Positions 33,611 through 41,494 of a DNA stretch of 57,367 bases are shown in pieces; the first letter of the stretch is position 1; each line of letters begins with the position of its first letter. Location of the stretch: contig NZ_JACEGD010000038.1 of NCBI RefSeq assembly GCF_016031635.1, forward strand, positions 1 to 57,367, read 5' to 3'. This DNA comes from Bradyrhizobium diversitatis (GTDB lineage: Bacteria > Pseudomonadota > Alphaproteobacteria > Rhizobiales > Xanthobacteraceae). The notes beneath the pieces are model-generated. The model did not search any database. It had not been told where the DNA came from and saw nothing but the letters and a program-made list of their open reading frames with translations. The position numbers were made by a program, and so were the translations under genes.

Positions 33611-34807
33611 ATGTCCATGTCGAAGCCTCTCGCAGGGATCAAGGTGCTGGATTTCTCCAAGGTGCTGGCGGGCCCACTATGCAGCCAGTATCTCGGCGAC
33701 CTTGGGGCGGATGTCATCAAGGTCGAAATGAAGGGGCAGGGCGACGAAACCCGGGGATGGCCCCCATTTCCTGCGCCAGGCTTCGGAACGGTGTTTCTCA
33801 GCGCGAACCGCAACAAGCGCAGCATCGCCATCGATCTCAAGACCGACCGCGGTCGGGAAATCGCGCATGAATTGGCGAGGAGGGCTGATGTGGCGATCGA
33901 GAGTTTCGGCTCGGGCGTTGCCGAACGTCTCGGAATCGACGCTGCGACACTGCGTCCGCTGAATGAGCGACTGATCCATTGCAGCATCTCGGGCTTCGGC
34001 CGAGATGGTCCTTTGAAGAATGCGCCCGGCTATGATGTGATCCTTCAGGCCTTTTGCGGCATCATGGCGATGACGGGCGACGAGGGCGGAGGATATATCC
34101 GCAGCCCAATCTCGCCGATTGACCAGATGACCGGTGTGCATGCATTCAGCGGGATTCTCGGGCTGCTCTATGCACGGGAGAAGACCGGGCAAGGCGGAAC
34201 GGTTCAGGTGTCGCTGTTCGAGACCGCGATGGGGCTGCTTGGTTATAATCTGCAGACCTTTTGGGAGCGCGGGGTCCAGCCGGCAAAATGCGGTTCGAGC
34301 CACGAGTCGCTGTGTCCCTATCAGGCCTTCGAAACCGGCGACGGACCGATCATGATCGGCGTGGCGAACGACAATCTGTGGCGGAAGTTCTGCGGCGTTG
34401 TGGGGCTCACCGAGATCGTGAACGACCCGCGTTTCCGGACCAATGCCGATCGGGTTCAAAACAGGGCAGAGACGCTCCGCCTTGTGCAGAAGGCGCTGAT
34501 GTCGCGCTCTGCCGCGGCGTGGAACGAGGTGCTGGCGGCGGCCGGCGTGCCCTGTTCGCCGATCAACTCGCTCGCCCAAGTGCTGAGCCATCCGCATACC
34601 GACGCCAGTGGGATCATCGTCGAATACGATCATGCCGCGGCCGGGCATCTGAAGGGCGTGGCACACCCTGTCCGTATCAACGGCCAGGCGCGGACGGCGG
34701 GAAAGCCGCCGCCTGAGCTCGGCCAGCATACGGACGAAGTGCTGTCCGAACTCGGCATGTCGTCGGAGCAGATCGAGTCGTTGAGCGGCGCCGGCATCAT
34801 CGGATGA
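33611..34807 (+). CDS. Family III (CaiB/BaiF) CoA transferase
   Basis: Protein of 398 residues. The likely nucleophilic Asp is D171 in SPIDQMTGVHAF, as in formyl-CoA transferase-like enzymes. It has the family start GIKVLDFSKVLAGPLCSQYL and the ISGFGRDGP motif. Unlike the protein at 24539 it lacks the racemase His/Glu set, so CoA transfer between carboxylates is likely. ATG at 33611 follows TGAGGAC; the longer reading frame would start inside the promoter. Confidence 0.87.
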   Translation: MSMSKPLAGIKVLDFSKVLAGPLCSQYLGDLGADVIKVEMKGQGDETRGWPPFPAPGFGTVFLSANRNKRSIAIDLKTDRGREIAHELARRADVAIESFGSGVAERLGIDAATLRPLNERLIHCSISGFGRDGPLKNAPGYDVILQAFCGIMAMTGDEGGGYIRSPISPIDQMTGVHAFSGILGLLYAREKTGQGGTVQVSLFETAMGLLGYNLQTFWERGVQPAKCGSSHESLCPYQAFETGDGPIMIGVANDNLWRKFCGVVGLTEIVNDPRFRTNADRVQNRAETLRLVQKALMSRSAAAWNEVLAAAGVPCSPINSLAQVLSHPHTDASGIIVEYDHAAAGHLKGVAHPVRINGQARTAGKPPPELGQHTDEVLSELGMSSEQIESLSGAGIIG

Positions 34808-34844
34808 GGTATGCGCGTAGAAGGACGAGAGAGGGAGGATATCG

Positions 34845-35663
34845 ATGAGCGAGCCAACGGCGAACAATTTCACCACGATCATGATCGAGGAGCGGCCCGG
34901 GATCGACATTGTGTCGTTGAACCGGCCGGATGCGCTGAATGCGGTGACGCCGGCGATGGCCGCGGAGCTAACCACCTATTTTTCTTCACTGCACGACAAG
35001 CTCAGGACACGTGTGGTGATCCTTCGTGCCAACGGCCGCGCATTTTGCGCCGGCGCGGAGCTTGGTTCAGAGGCCTTCGCCAAGCCCGGAGAGGGGCGGC
35101 CGCAGCGCCAGCTGCGAATGCAGCAGCAATACTCCGGCGTCATTCGGCTGATGAGGAGCTGTCCTCAGCCCATCGTCGCATTGGTTCAGGGGGCGGCGTG
35201 CGGAGCCGGCTTTTCCCTGGCGCTCGCCGCCGACGTGCGCTTTGCCTCCCCGCATGCACGGATGAATGCCGCCTATATTCGCGTCGGCGTCGGTGGCTGC
35301 GACATGGGATCGGGCTATCTGCTGCCGCGATTGATCGGATTGTCCGTGGCTTCGGAGCTGCTGCTGAGCGGCCGATTTATCGAGGCCGAAAGAGCCAAGG
35401 CGGTTGGATTGGTCAGCGACGTCGTGCCGGCCGATCAATTGCTGGCCACGGGCTTGGCCTATGCCGGCGACCTGCTGCGGACAGCGCCCATGGGCTTGCG
35501 CATGACAAAGCAGACGCTCAACGCGCTGATCGACGCGCCGGGCCTGGAGACCGCGCTCGCGATGGAGGACCGTCAGCAGGTCATGCTGCTCGAAACGGCC
35601 GACCACCGCGAAGCCGTGGCGGCGTTCCGGGAGAAGCGGGAGCCGAGCTATAGCGATCTCTAG
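34845..35663 (+). CDS. Crotonase-superfamily protein lacking both hydratase Glu residues
   Basis: Protein of 272 residues with oxyanion-hole motifs FCAGAELG and GAACGAGFSLAL. The two catalytic Glu positions of enoyl-CoA hydratase are Phe (GAGF where GGCE is usual) and Tyr (NAAYIRVG where QPE is usual). It is therefore probably not a simple hydratase; isomerase, hydrolase or C-C lyase activity is possible. It follows the CoA transferase by 37 bases, with GAGGGAGG before the ATG. Confidence 0.82.
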   Translation: MSEPTANNFTTIMIEERPGIDIVSLNRPDALNAVTPAMAAELTTYFSSLHDKLRTRVVILRANGRAFCAGAELGSEAFAKPGEGRPQRQLRMQQQYSGVIRLMRSCPQPIVALVQGAACGAGFSLALAADVRFASPHARMNAAYIRVGVGGCDMGSGYLLPRLIGLSVASELLLSGRFIEAERAKAVGLVSDVVPADQLLATGLAYAGDLLRTAPMGLRMTKQTLNALIDAPGLETALAMEDRQQVMLLETADHREAVAAFREKREPSYSDL

Positions 35664-35738
35664 GATGGGACGCGAGCTTCGTGCTTCGCGCCCGCTGGCA
35701 ACGCTTGAGGCGTTGGATCAGCGGTCCTTGAGCGATCG

Positions 35739-37046
35739 TCAGGACGCGGATGCTTCGCGTTGGCCGAAAGCACAGGGGCCGCCCAGATAGGCGGGATAAC
35801 CGAGCTCGCGTACGACGGCGTAGTCCGCCATGCGAAGCTGCTCAGCGGTCAAATCGAATGTCAGCGGGAGGACCGCCTGACTCAGGCGCTGCATCAGTGC
35901 CAGCGCGGGCTGGCGCCGAGGATCCGGATCCGATTGGTCCAGCCAATAGCCCGCGCCTGCACTGCGCCGAAGCGCCGGCACGCCCGGCAAACCGGGCCGC
36001 GTGAAACCGAGCGTCGCGAGGAGTTCGTCGCTCGGGCTTGCCTGCTCTAGCACCGATTTCGTCGTGGTGACGAAATCTGCGATGAAGGCAGGTCGTTCGC
36101 CGGACTTTGCTATCCGATCATGATCGGTTCGACCGAGGAAAAGGGTCTGGATCATGTTGCGAGCTTCGGCCCGTTGGATCAGATGGGAGAAAATCGCCAT
36201 TTCGCTGCGAATGGCGCCATCAAAACATTGCGGCAGGCCGAACTCGACGCAATCGAGGATCGCAAGGGGCGCTGGATAGTGCCCGAGCGTTTCCGCAAGC
36301 ACGCGCTCGCGGACGGGGCCGAGAAGCTTGCTCACCTCGAGCGGCGACGGATCCTTCCAATCCGCGCGATCCCACGGTTGCTGAGCGGTCGGCGTCGAGA
36401 GCAGCCAGGATTCCGCGGCCGCCACTTCCTCGCCAGGGGCGACGAGCGCGTCGACCAGCCCACCTTCCAGAGCTGCAGTGCCTGAGAGCCTTGCGCCCTC
36501 CAGAAGCACCGGGAGAGCGCGTTCAACGCCGATTAGCCGTGGCAGGCGCTGAGTACCGCCTCCGCCCGGCAACAGGCCGACCAGGGATTCAGGCAGGCCG
36601 AGCGCTGCTCGCGGATCGTTGGTCAGCACGCGGTAGTGCGTACCGAGCGCAAGTTCGCAGCCACCGCCGAAGGCGAGCCCCGCGATGGCGGACGCGACGG
36701 GCTTGCCACAGCTTTCCAAGGCGCGGATGGCCAGGCTCAGGCGGAAGAAATGATCGTAAGCGGCATTAAACCGAGCGTGAGCAGGCTTCGCCATGATCAT
36801 GTCGTAGGCGACGCCGAGCTCGGTGAGATCGGCGCCGGCGCAGAATGCGCTGCTCTTGCCGGATCGAACGACGACGCCTCGTACGTCGCTCTGCGCGAGC
36901 CAGCGGGCGAATGCGCCGAGCTCGACGATGGCGGCTTCCGAAAACACGTTCATCGTGCGGCCGGGCGCGTCGAATATGAGGTGAGCGAGGCCGTTGTCTT
37001 TCAATTCGAGCCGGAACTGTTCGAACTTGGGCGGTGCCAGCGTCAT
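35739..37046 (-). CDS. Enoyl-CoA hydratase with FadJ-like tail but no dehydrogenase domain
   Basis: Protein of 435 residues, much longer than a normal crotonase (about 260). The hydratase part has both Glu residues (GGGCELAL, LGLPESLVG) and PGGGGTQRLPR. It continues into the linker seen in multifunctional FadJ/FadB proteins (RNMIQTLFLGRTDHDRI) and ends with a tail resembling their C-terminus (ADYAVVRELGYPAYLGGP), but contains no NAD-binding GxGxxG. It looks like a trifunctional-type protein that lost its dehydrogenase core. It may supply the BadK-like hydration step. ATG at 37046. Confidence 0.8.
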   Translation of the reverse strand: MTLAPPKFEQFRLELKDNGLAHLIFDAPGRTMNVFSEAAIVELGAFARWLAQSDVRGVVVRSGKSSAFCAGADLTELGVAYDMIMAKPAHARFNAAYDHFFRLSLAIRALESCGKPVASAIAGLAFGGGCELALGTHYRVLTNDPRAALGLPESLVGLLPGGGGTQRLPRLIGVERALPVLLEGARLSGTAALEGGLVDALVAPGEEVAAAESWLLSTPTAQQPWDRADWKDPSPLEVSKLLGPVRERVLAETLGHYPAPLAILDCVEFGLPQCFDGAIRSEMAIFSHLIQRAEARNMIQTLFLGRTDHDRIAKSGERPAFIADFVTTTKSVLEQASPSDELLATLGFTRPGLPGVPALRRSAGAGYWLDQSDPDPRRQPALALMQRLSQAVLPLTFDLTAEQLRMADYAVVRELGYPAYLGGPCAFGQREASAS

Positions 37047-37092
37047 GGAGTATTCCCTTGTCTTCTTGAGGGGAGCGAGGGGTACGGGGCGA

Positions 37093-38022
37093 TCAAAATC
37101 CGACCCGGTCGCCACCCTTGAGCGAGAGGATCTCCCGAGCCTCGTCGGCGGTCGCCGCTTCCAGGCCAAGGCCTTCGATGATCTTGCGAACCTGGCGCAC
37201 CTGCGCCGCATTCGAGGTCGCGAGCTGACCGGCGCCGACCCACAAGCTGTCTTCGAGGCCGACACGGACGTGCCCGCCCATGGACGCAGCCATGGCCGCG
37301 ACGGGCATCTGATTGCGACCTGCGCCAAGCACGGACCAGCGATAGGAGTTTCCGAACAGACGGTCGGCCGTACGCTTCATGTGCATGACGTCGTCGGGAT
37401 GCGCGCCGATGCCGCCGAGCAGGCCGAAGCAGGTCTGGATGAACAAGGGCGCCTGAACCAGACCCTCGGTGAAGAAGTAATGCAGATTGTAGAGATGGCT
37501 GGTGTCGTAGCACTCGAACTCGTAGCGCGCGCCGGTCGCGTTCAACGTTTCAAGCGCATAGCGAATGTCCTTGAAGCTGTTTCGGAAGACCAGATCGTGG
37601 GAGCCTTCAAGCATGGCCGGCTCCCAGTCGTGCTTGAACTCCTTGTAGCGCTTCAGCATCGGGAAGAGCCCGAAATTCATCGAGCCCATATTCAAAGAAG
37701 CAACCTCAGGCCGCCACTTGGCCGCGGGACGAACGCGTTCCTCGACGGTCATGTAGGGCGAGCCGCCCGTCGTGAGGTTCACGACCACGTTCGACGACTG
37801 CTTGATTACTCGCAGAAACGGCTCGAACGCTTCGGGGCTTTGATCTGGCCGGCCGTCCTCGGGATTGCGGGCATGCAGATGGACGATGGCGGCGCCGGCG
37901 TCGGCCGCCTCGAGGGCTGAGCTCGCGATCTGTTCTGCGGTCACCGGCAGATGCGGCGACATCGACGGCGTATGGATGGAGCCGGTGATGGCGCAACTGA
38001 TGATGACTTTGTTCTTCGCCAT
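37093..38022 (-). CDS. Beta-keto acid cleavage enzyme (BKACE/Kce family)
   Basis: Protein of 309 residues of the DUF849 family. Zinc-site motif IVHLHARNPEDGRP lies near 45; NLTTGGSPYMTVEERV and YEFECYDTSHL follow. These enzymes condense a beta-keto acid with acetyl-CoA to give acetoacetate and a new acyl-CoA. ATG at 38022 follows GGGAGGA. It sits next to a CoA-transferase gene that could recycle acetoacetate or activate the acid. The beta-keto acid here is unknown. Confidence 0.87.
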   Translation of the reverse strand: MAKNKVIISCAITGSIHTPSMSPHLPVTAEQIASSALEAADAGAAIVHLHARNPEDGRPDQSPEAFEPFLRVIKQSSNVVVNLTTGGSPYMTVEERVRPAAKWRPEVASLNMGSMNFGLFPMLKRYKEFKHDWEPAMLEGSHDLVFRNSFKDIRYALETLNATGARYEFECYDTSHLYNLHYFFTEGLVQAPLFIQTCFGLLGGIGAHPDDVMHMKRTADRLFGNSYRWSVLGAGRNQMPVAAMAASMGGHVRVGLEDSLWVGAGQLATSNAAQVRQVRKIIEGLGLEAATADEAREILSLKGGDRVGF

Positions 38023-38039
38023 GATGTGTATCCTCCCAC

Positions 38040-39302
38040 TTAGAATCTGGACTCGAAGGCGGTCCAGCTGTTCGACAAAGTATTGCGATGATGTTCGGCG
38101 GCAATCCCGATGAGGGCTTCGGCCCGGTCGCGATGAGAGAGCCCGCGGAGGTCGGCCGCGCCGTTCTCGGTAACGATGATGTCGGTGTCCATGCGTCCGA
38201 GCGATACGGGGCCGGCGCCGCCGTTCGGTCCGACGATACGGCTGATGGTGCCACCAGCGGCAGTCGCAGGAAGTGCGATGATCCGCAGACCGCCGCCGCA
38301 CCAGGCGCCGCGCGCGAAGTCCGAGGCGCCGCCCGGCCCCGAAATGAGGCCTTGAGTCGTCATCTCGGCATAGACCTGGCCGAACAGGTCGACCTCGATC
38401 GCGGAATTGACCGCCACGAACCGATCGATATCGGCGACGACCCTCGGACCATGGGTGTTCGAGACGGGCGTGAACGCGAAGGAGGAGCTTGAGACGGCGG
38501 AATAGAGCCGTTGAGAGCCGATGGCGACGCCACCGGTGACGGCACAGCCGGAGGCGAGGGCGCCTGCGTCGGCGAGATCGAGGACGGCATCTCCGATCAG
38601 TCCGGAATGGATTCTGATGTCGCGGTGGCGGGTCAAAGCGCGCAGGACGGCGGTCGGGATCTTTCCGAGTCCTGTCTGTACGGTCCCGCCGTTCGGAATG
38701 AACGCGACGACATGGCCAGCGATGGTTTGGGCGACCGAGTCAGGCGTTCCCTCGCTGAAGCCGAGCAGCCGCTGTTCTGCCTCGATCACCGCTGTCAGTT
38801 CAGAAAAGGGAATGCCTTGATGGCCTCGCGTTCTCGGCATTAAAGGATTGATGTGGGCGATCCGAACGGGAATGCGAGGCCAGATTTCGATAAGGAAATC
38901 CGCGATGGGACCGAAACTGCACATCCCGTTGTCATCGGGCGGAGCGACCATGAACAGCGCAGCGTCTATCTGCACTTTCCGCAAGCGCGCGAGGATGTCG
39001 CCATAGCAAAGAGGAAAGAACGACACCGCGTCGCCAGCGGCCCTGAGCTCGGGCGTCATGAAGAACGTCTCGACCCGGCAGCGCGGATTGGCGAGATATG
39101 TCCGAGTGTTCAAGCCGGGGACAAAGATGCCGGTGAACGTCATGGCACCGAGGGCCTCGCCGGCGCACATCACCGCGTCGGCGAGAAGCAGGGATTCTCC
39201 GGAACAGGCGACCGCCAGGGTGCGCCCGTCCGGAGGCAGGACGGAGGCGAGCGAAGCGGGCTCAATGCGACGAGGCGCCACGTTCGCTCTCCGGTCGATC
39301 AC
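38040..39302 (-). CDS. Acetyl-CoA hydrolase/4-hydroxybutyrate CoA-transferase-type protein
   Basis: Protein of 420 residues of the class I CoA-transferase fold. The catalytic Glu is in the segment NSAIEVDLFGQVYAE, with GGASDFARGAW and IVTENGAADLRGL following as usual. It moves CoA between acetyl-CoA and another acid. GTG start overlaps the stop of the badI-like gene (GTGA). Together with BKACE it may handle the fragments after ring opening. Confidence 0.85.
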   Translation of the reverse strand: MIDRRANVAPRRIEPASLASVLPPDGRTLAVACSGESLLLADAVMCAGEALGAMTFTGIFVPGLNTRTYLANPRCRVETFFMTPELRAAGDAVSFFPLCYGDILARLRKVQIDAALFMVAPPDDNGMCSFGPIADFLIEIWPRIPVRIAHINPLMPRTRGHQGIPFSELTAVIEAEQRLLGFSEGTPDSVAQTIAGHVVAFIPNGGTVQTGLGKIPTAVLRALTRHRDIRIHSGLIGDAVLDLADAGALASGCAVTGGVAIGSQRLYSAVSSSSFAFTPVSNTHGPRVVADIDRFVAVNSAIEVDLFGQVYAEMTTQGLISGPGGASDFARGAWCGGGLRIIALPATAAGGTISRIVGPNGGAGPVSLGRMDTDIIVTENGAADLRGLSHRDRAEALIGIAAEHHRNTLSNSWTAFESRF

Positions 39303-40093
39303 TTCGCGTATTTGTGGAAGTCGGGTTTGCGCTTCTCGTTGAAGGCGCGGACGCCTTCCTTCGATTCCTCGGTCTCGTAGAACAGCTTCACGGAGTAAAG
39401 TGAAGCCATGCTGATGCCGCGGATGTTCTCGCTGTCGGCATTGAACGACCGTTTGGCGAGAGCGAGCGCAGTGGGTGACCGCTCCGCAAGCGTGTCCGTC
39501 CAGACCTTGACCGCTGCGTCGAGTTCGGCCGCCGGCACGACCTTGTTGACCAGGCCCATCTCATAGGCTTGCTGCGCGCTATAGCGCTCGTTCAGATACC
39601 AGATCTCACGGGCGCGCTTGTCGCCGACGTGCCGGGCAAGCAGGGCGGTGCCCCAACCCGGATCGACCGATCCGACCTTTGGTCCGACCTGGCCAAATAC
39701 GGCAGTGTCCGCCGCGATGGTGAGATCGCACAACGTCGCGAAGACGTTGCCGCCGCCGATGGCAAAGCCGTTCACCCGCGCGATTACCGGCTTCGGCACG
39801 TCGCGGATGATCGACTGGAATTCGTCGATGGGAAGACCGACGATGCCGCGGCCGTCATACTGCCCTTCATGCGCGCTTTGATCGCCACCGGTGCAGAAGG
39901 CCTTGTCGCCTGCGCCGGTCAGGACGATGCTCGATACGCCCTTGTCGTCGCCGGCAATCTGGAACGCGCGGATCAGCTCGTCGATCGTCTTGGCGCGGAA
40001 GGCGTTGTAGAGCTTGGGGCGATTGATGATGACCCAGGCGGCGCGGTCGCGCTTTTCGTAGATGATGTCTTCGAATGTCGGCAGATTGGTCAT
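39299..40093 (-). CDS. badI: BadI-like 2-ketocyclohexanecarboxyl-CoA hydrolase
   Basis: Protein of 264 residues that I recognise as very close to Rhodopseudomonas BadI: AFCTGGDQSAHEGQYDGRG, then IVGLPIDEF, GGGNVFATLCDLTIA, FGQVGPKVGSVDPGWGTA, RSPTALALAKRSFN and the end EKRKPDFHKYAK. BadI opens a six-membered 2-oxo ring to pimeloyl-CoA by a reverse-Dieckmann reaction and lacks the hydratase Glu residues, as here. ATG at 40093 follows AGAGGAAA. The BadH- and BadR-like genes adjoin it. Confidence 0.85.
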   Translation of the reverse strand: MTNLPTFEDIIYEKRDRAAWVIINRPKLYNAFRAKTIDELIRAFQIAGDDKGVSSIVLTGAGDKAFCTGGDQSAHEGQYDGRGIVGLPIDEFQSIIRDVPKPVIARVNGFAIGGGNVFATLCDLTIAADTAVFGQVGPKVGSVDPGWGTALLARHVGDKRAREIWYLNERYSAQQAYEMGLVNKVVPAAELDAAVKVWTDTLAERSPTALALAKRSFNADSENIRGISMASLYSVKLFYETEESKEGVRAFNEKRKPDFHKYAK

Positions 40094-40167
40094 GGTTTCC
40101 TCTCTTGCGCGCACGAAAAGGCGCGCTGCTGGGTCGAAAGTCTTGATGGTGAGGACCGCGGTCGCGG

Positions 40168-40929
40168 TCAGATCATGTTCATGCCGCCGGCGACCGAGAT
40201 GGTCTGTCCGGTCATGAAGCCAGCGTCGTCGGAGACGAGAAATGCGACGATACCTGCGTAATCCTCCGGCTCACCCATCCGCTTGAGCGGAATGCCGCGA
40301 ACCATCGCGTCCTTCCACTTCACCGCCTGCTCGCCTTCGCCGAGAACGGCCGCCATCATCGGCGTGTTGGTCGGGCCGGGGCAAACCGCGTTGAGGAGGA
40401 CGCCCTTGCTGGCGAGCTCGCGTGCAACCGATTTGGTGAAGCTGATCAGGCCACCTTTACAGGCCGAGTAGACGGCTTCGTTGCTGGTGCCGACGCGGGC
40501 CGCATCAGACGCGATGTTGATGATGCGCCCGGCGCGGCGTTCGACCATGAGCGGCGCAACGACGTGGTGGGTATTCAGCGGGCCAAGCATATTGATGCGA
40601 ATGATCTTGTCCCAGAGCGCCTGGTCAGTCGCGAGGAAGGGCATCGGCTTGTCCCAGCCGGCGTTGTTGACGAGAGCCCAGATCGGACCGAGTTCGGCTT
40701 CGACCTTGCCCACGGCATTCTTGACCGCAGCGTAGTCGCCCACGTCGAGTTCGTAGGTCTTGATGGTGGTGCCCGCACCCGCCAGCTTGGCGGTCTCGGC
40801 GCCGGCTTCAGGCTTGAGATCGAAAATGGCGACCTTGCATCCTTCCTGCGCCAGGCGAAGGCTAAGCGCGCGGCCTATGCCTTGTCCGCCGCCCGTGACG
40901 ATCGCTACCTTGTCCTTCAATCCACGCAT
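40168..40929 (-). CDS. badH: BadH-like 2-hydroxycyclohexanecarboxyl-CoA dehydrogenase
   Basis: SDR of 253 residues: TGGGQGIG near 12, NNAGWD near 90, IASDAARVGTSNEAVYSACK (catalytic Ser and YxxxK) and the end DDAGFMTGQTISVAGGMNMI. The WD after NNAG and the SDAARVG segment match BadH as I remember it. It would oxidise the 2-hydroxy to the 2-oxo ring acyl-CoA, the substrate of the next gene. ATG at 40929 follows GGAGAC. Confidence 0.8.
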   Translation of the reverse strand: MRGLKDKVAIVTGGGQGIGRALSLRLAQEGCKVAIFDLKPEAGAETAKLAGAGTTIKTYELDVGDYAAVKNAVGKVEAELGPIWALVNNAGWDKPMPFLATDQALWDKIIRINMLGPLNTHHVVAPLMVERRAGRIINIASDAARVGTSNEAVYSACKGGLISFTKSVARELASKGVLLNAVCPGPTNTPMMAAVLGEGEQAVKWKDAMVRGIPLKRMGEPEDYAGIVAFLVSDDAGFMTGQTISVAGGMNMI

Positions 40930-40945
40930 CGCAAGTCTCCGTGTT

Positions 40946-41434
40946 TCATCCCATGAGGTCCAATTCGGTGCCTTCGGCCTCTTCGGCTTCACTGCCTAGC
41001 ATCTCGAGCAGCGTATCCTTGAGCGTGCGCAGCGTATCCGCCGCCTGATTCAGTTGCTCCTCGGGTACCCGACTGAGAATTTCAAGCTCGACCGCCTCGA
41101 CGTGTTCACGAATGGTGTTGACCATCTTTGCGCCGGCGCGGGTCAGATAGACGCGTCGGGCGCGCCCATCATTTCGGTCGGCGCGACGTTCGATAAAGCC
41201 AGCACCTTCCATGCGATCGAGCAGGCCGCCGATCGCCACTTTTGTCAGATCAAGGTCCGCTGCAAGGGCAGTTTGTGTCATACCGTCACGCCGCGAGAGG
41301 AAGGCGAGCACCCACCATTGAGAACGGGTGATGCCGAGTGGCTTCAGCGACCGGTCAACCACGACGCGGCGCAAGCGCGAGACATCGTGAATGAGGAAGC
41401 CGAATCGGAGACTTGAATTGAGATCTCTGGCCAT
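40946..41434 (-). CDS. badR: BadR-like MarR-family regulator
   Basis: Protein of 162 residues with a MarR winged helix (TALAADLDLTKVAIGGLLDR, wing DRNDGRARRVYLTR) and an acidic tail. It lies directly upstream of badH- and badI-like genes, where Rhodopseudomonas carries the repressor BadR, which responds to 2-ketocyclohexanecarboxyl-CoA-type ligands. Paralogue of 29793. There is no promoter space before it (60 bases to the previous gene), so it is expressed as part of the long operon headed by the palindrome at 43640. Symbol by resemblance. Confidence 0.72.
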   Translation of the reverse strand: MARDLNSSLRFGFLIHDVSRLRRVVVDRSLKPLGITRSQWWVLAFLSRRDGMTQTALAADLDLTKVAIGGLLDRMEGAGFIERRADRNDGRARRVYLTRAGAKMVNTIREHVEAVELEILSRVPEEQLNQAADTLRTLKDTLLEMLGSEAEEAEGTELDLMG

Positions 41435-41494
41435 CGAAGGTCCTTACGGATGCGACCGCCCTTGCGTCGAGTTCCCGGGCGCGCCATTCCGTCG

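Noticed and set aside
33677..34975. 432-residue minus-strand open frame
   Set aside because: Mirror of the CoA-transferase gene, whose family motifs and promoter are clear.
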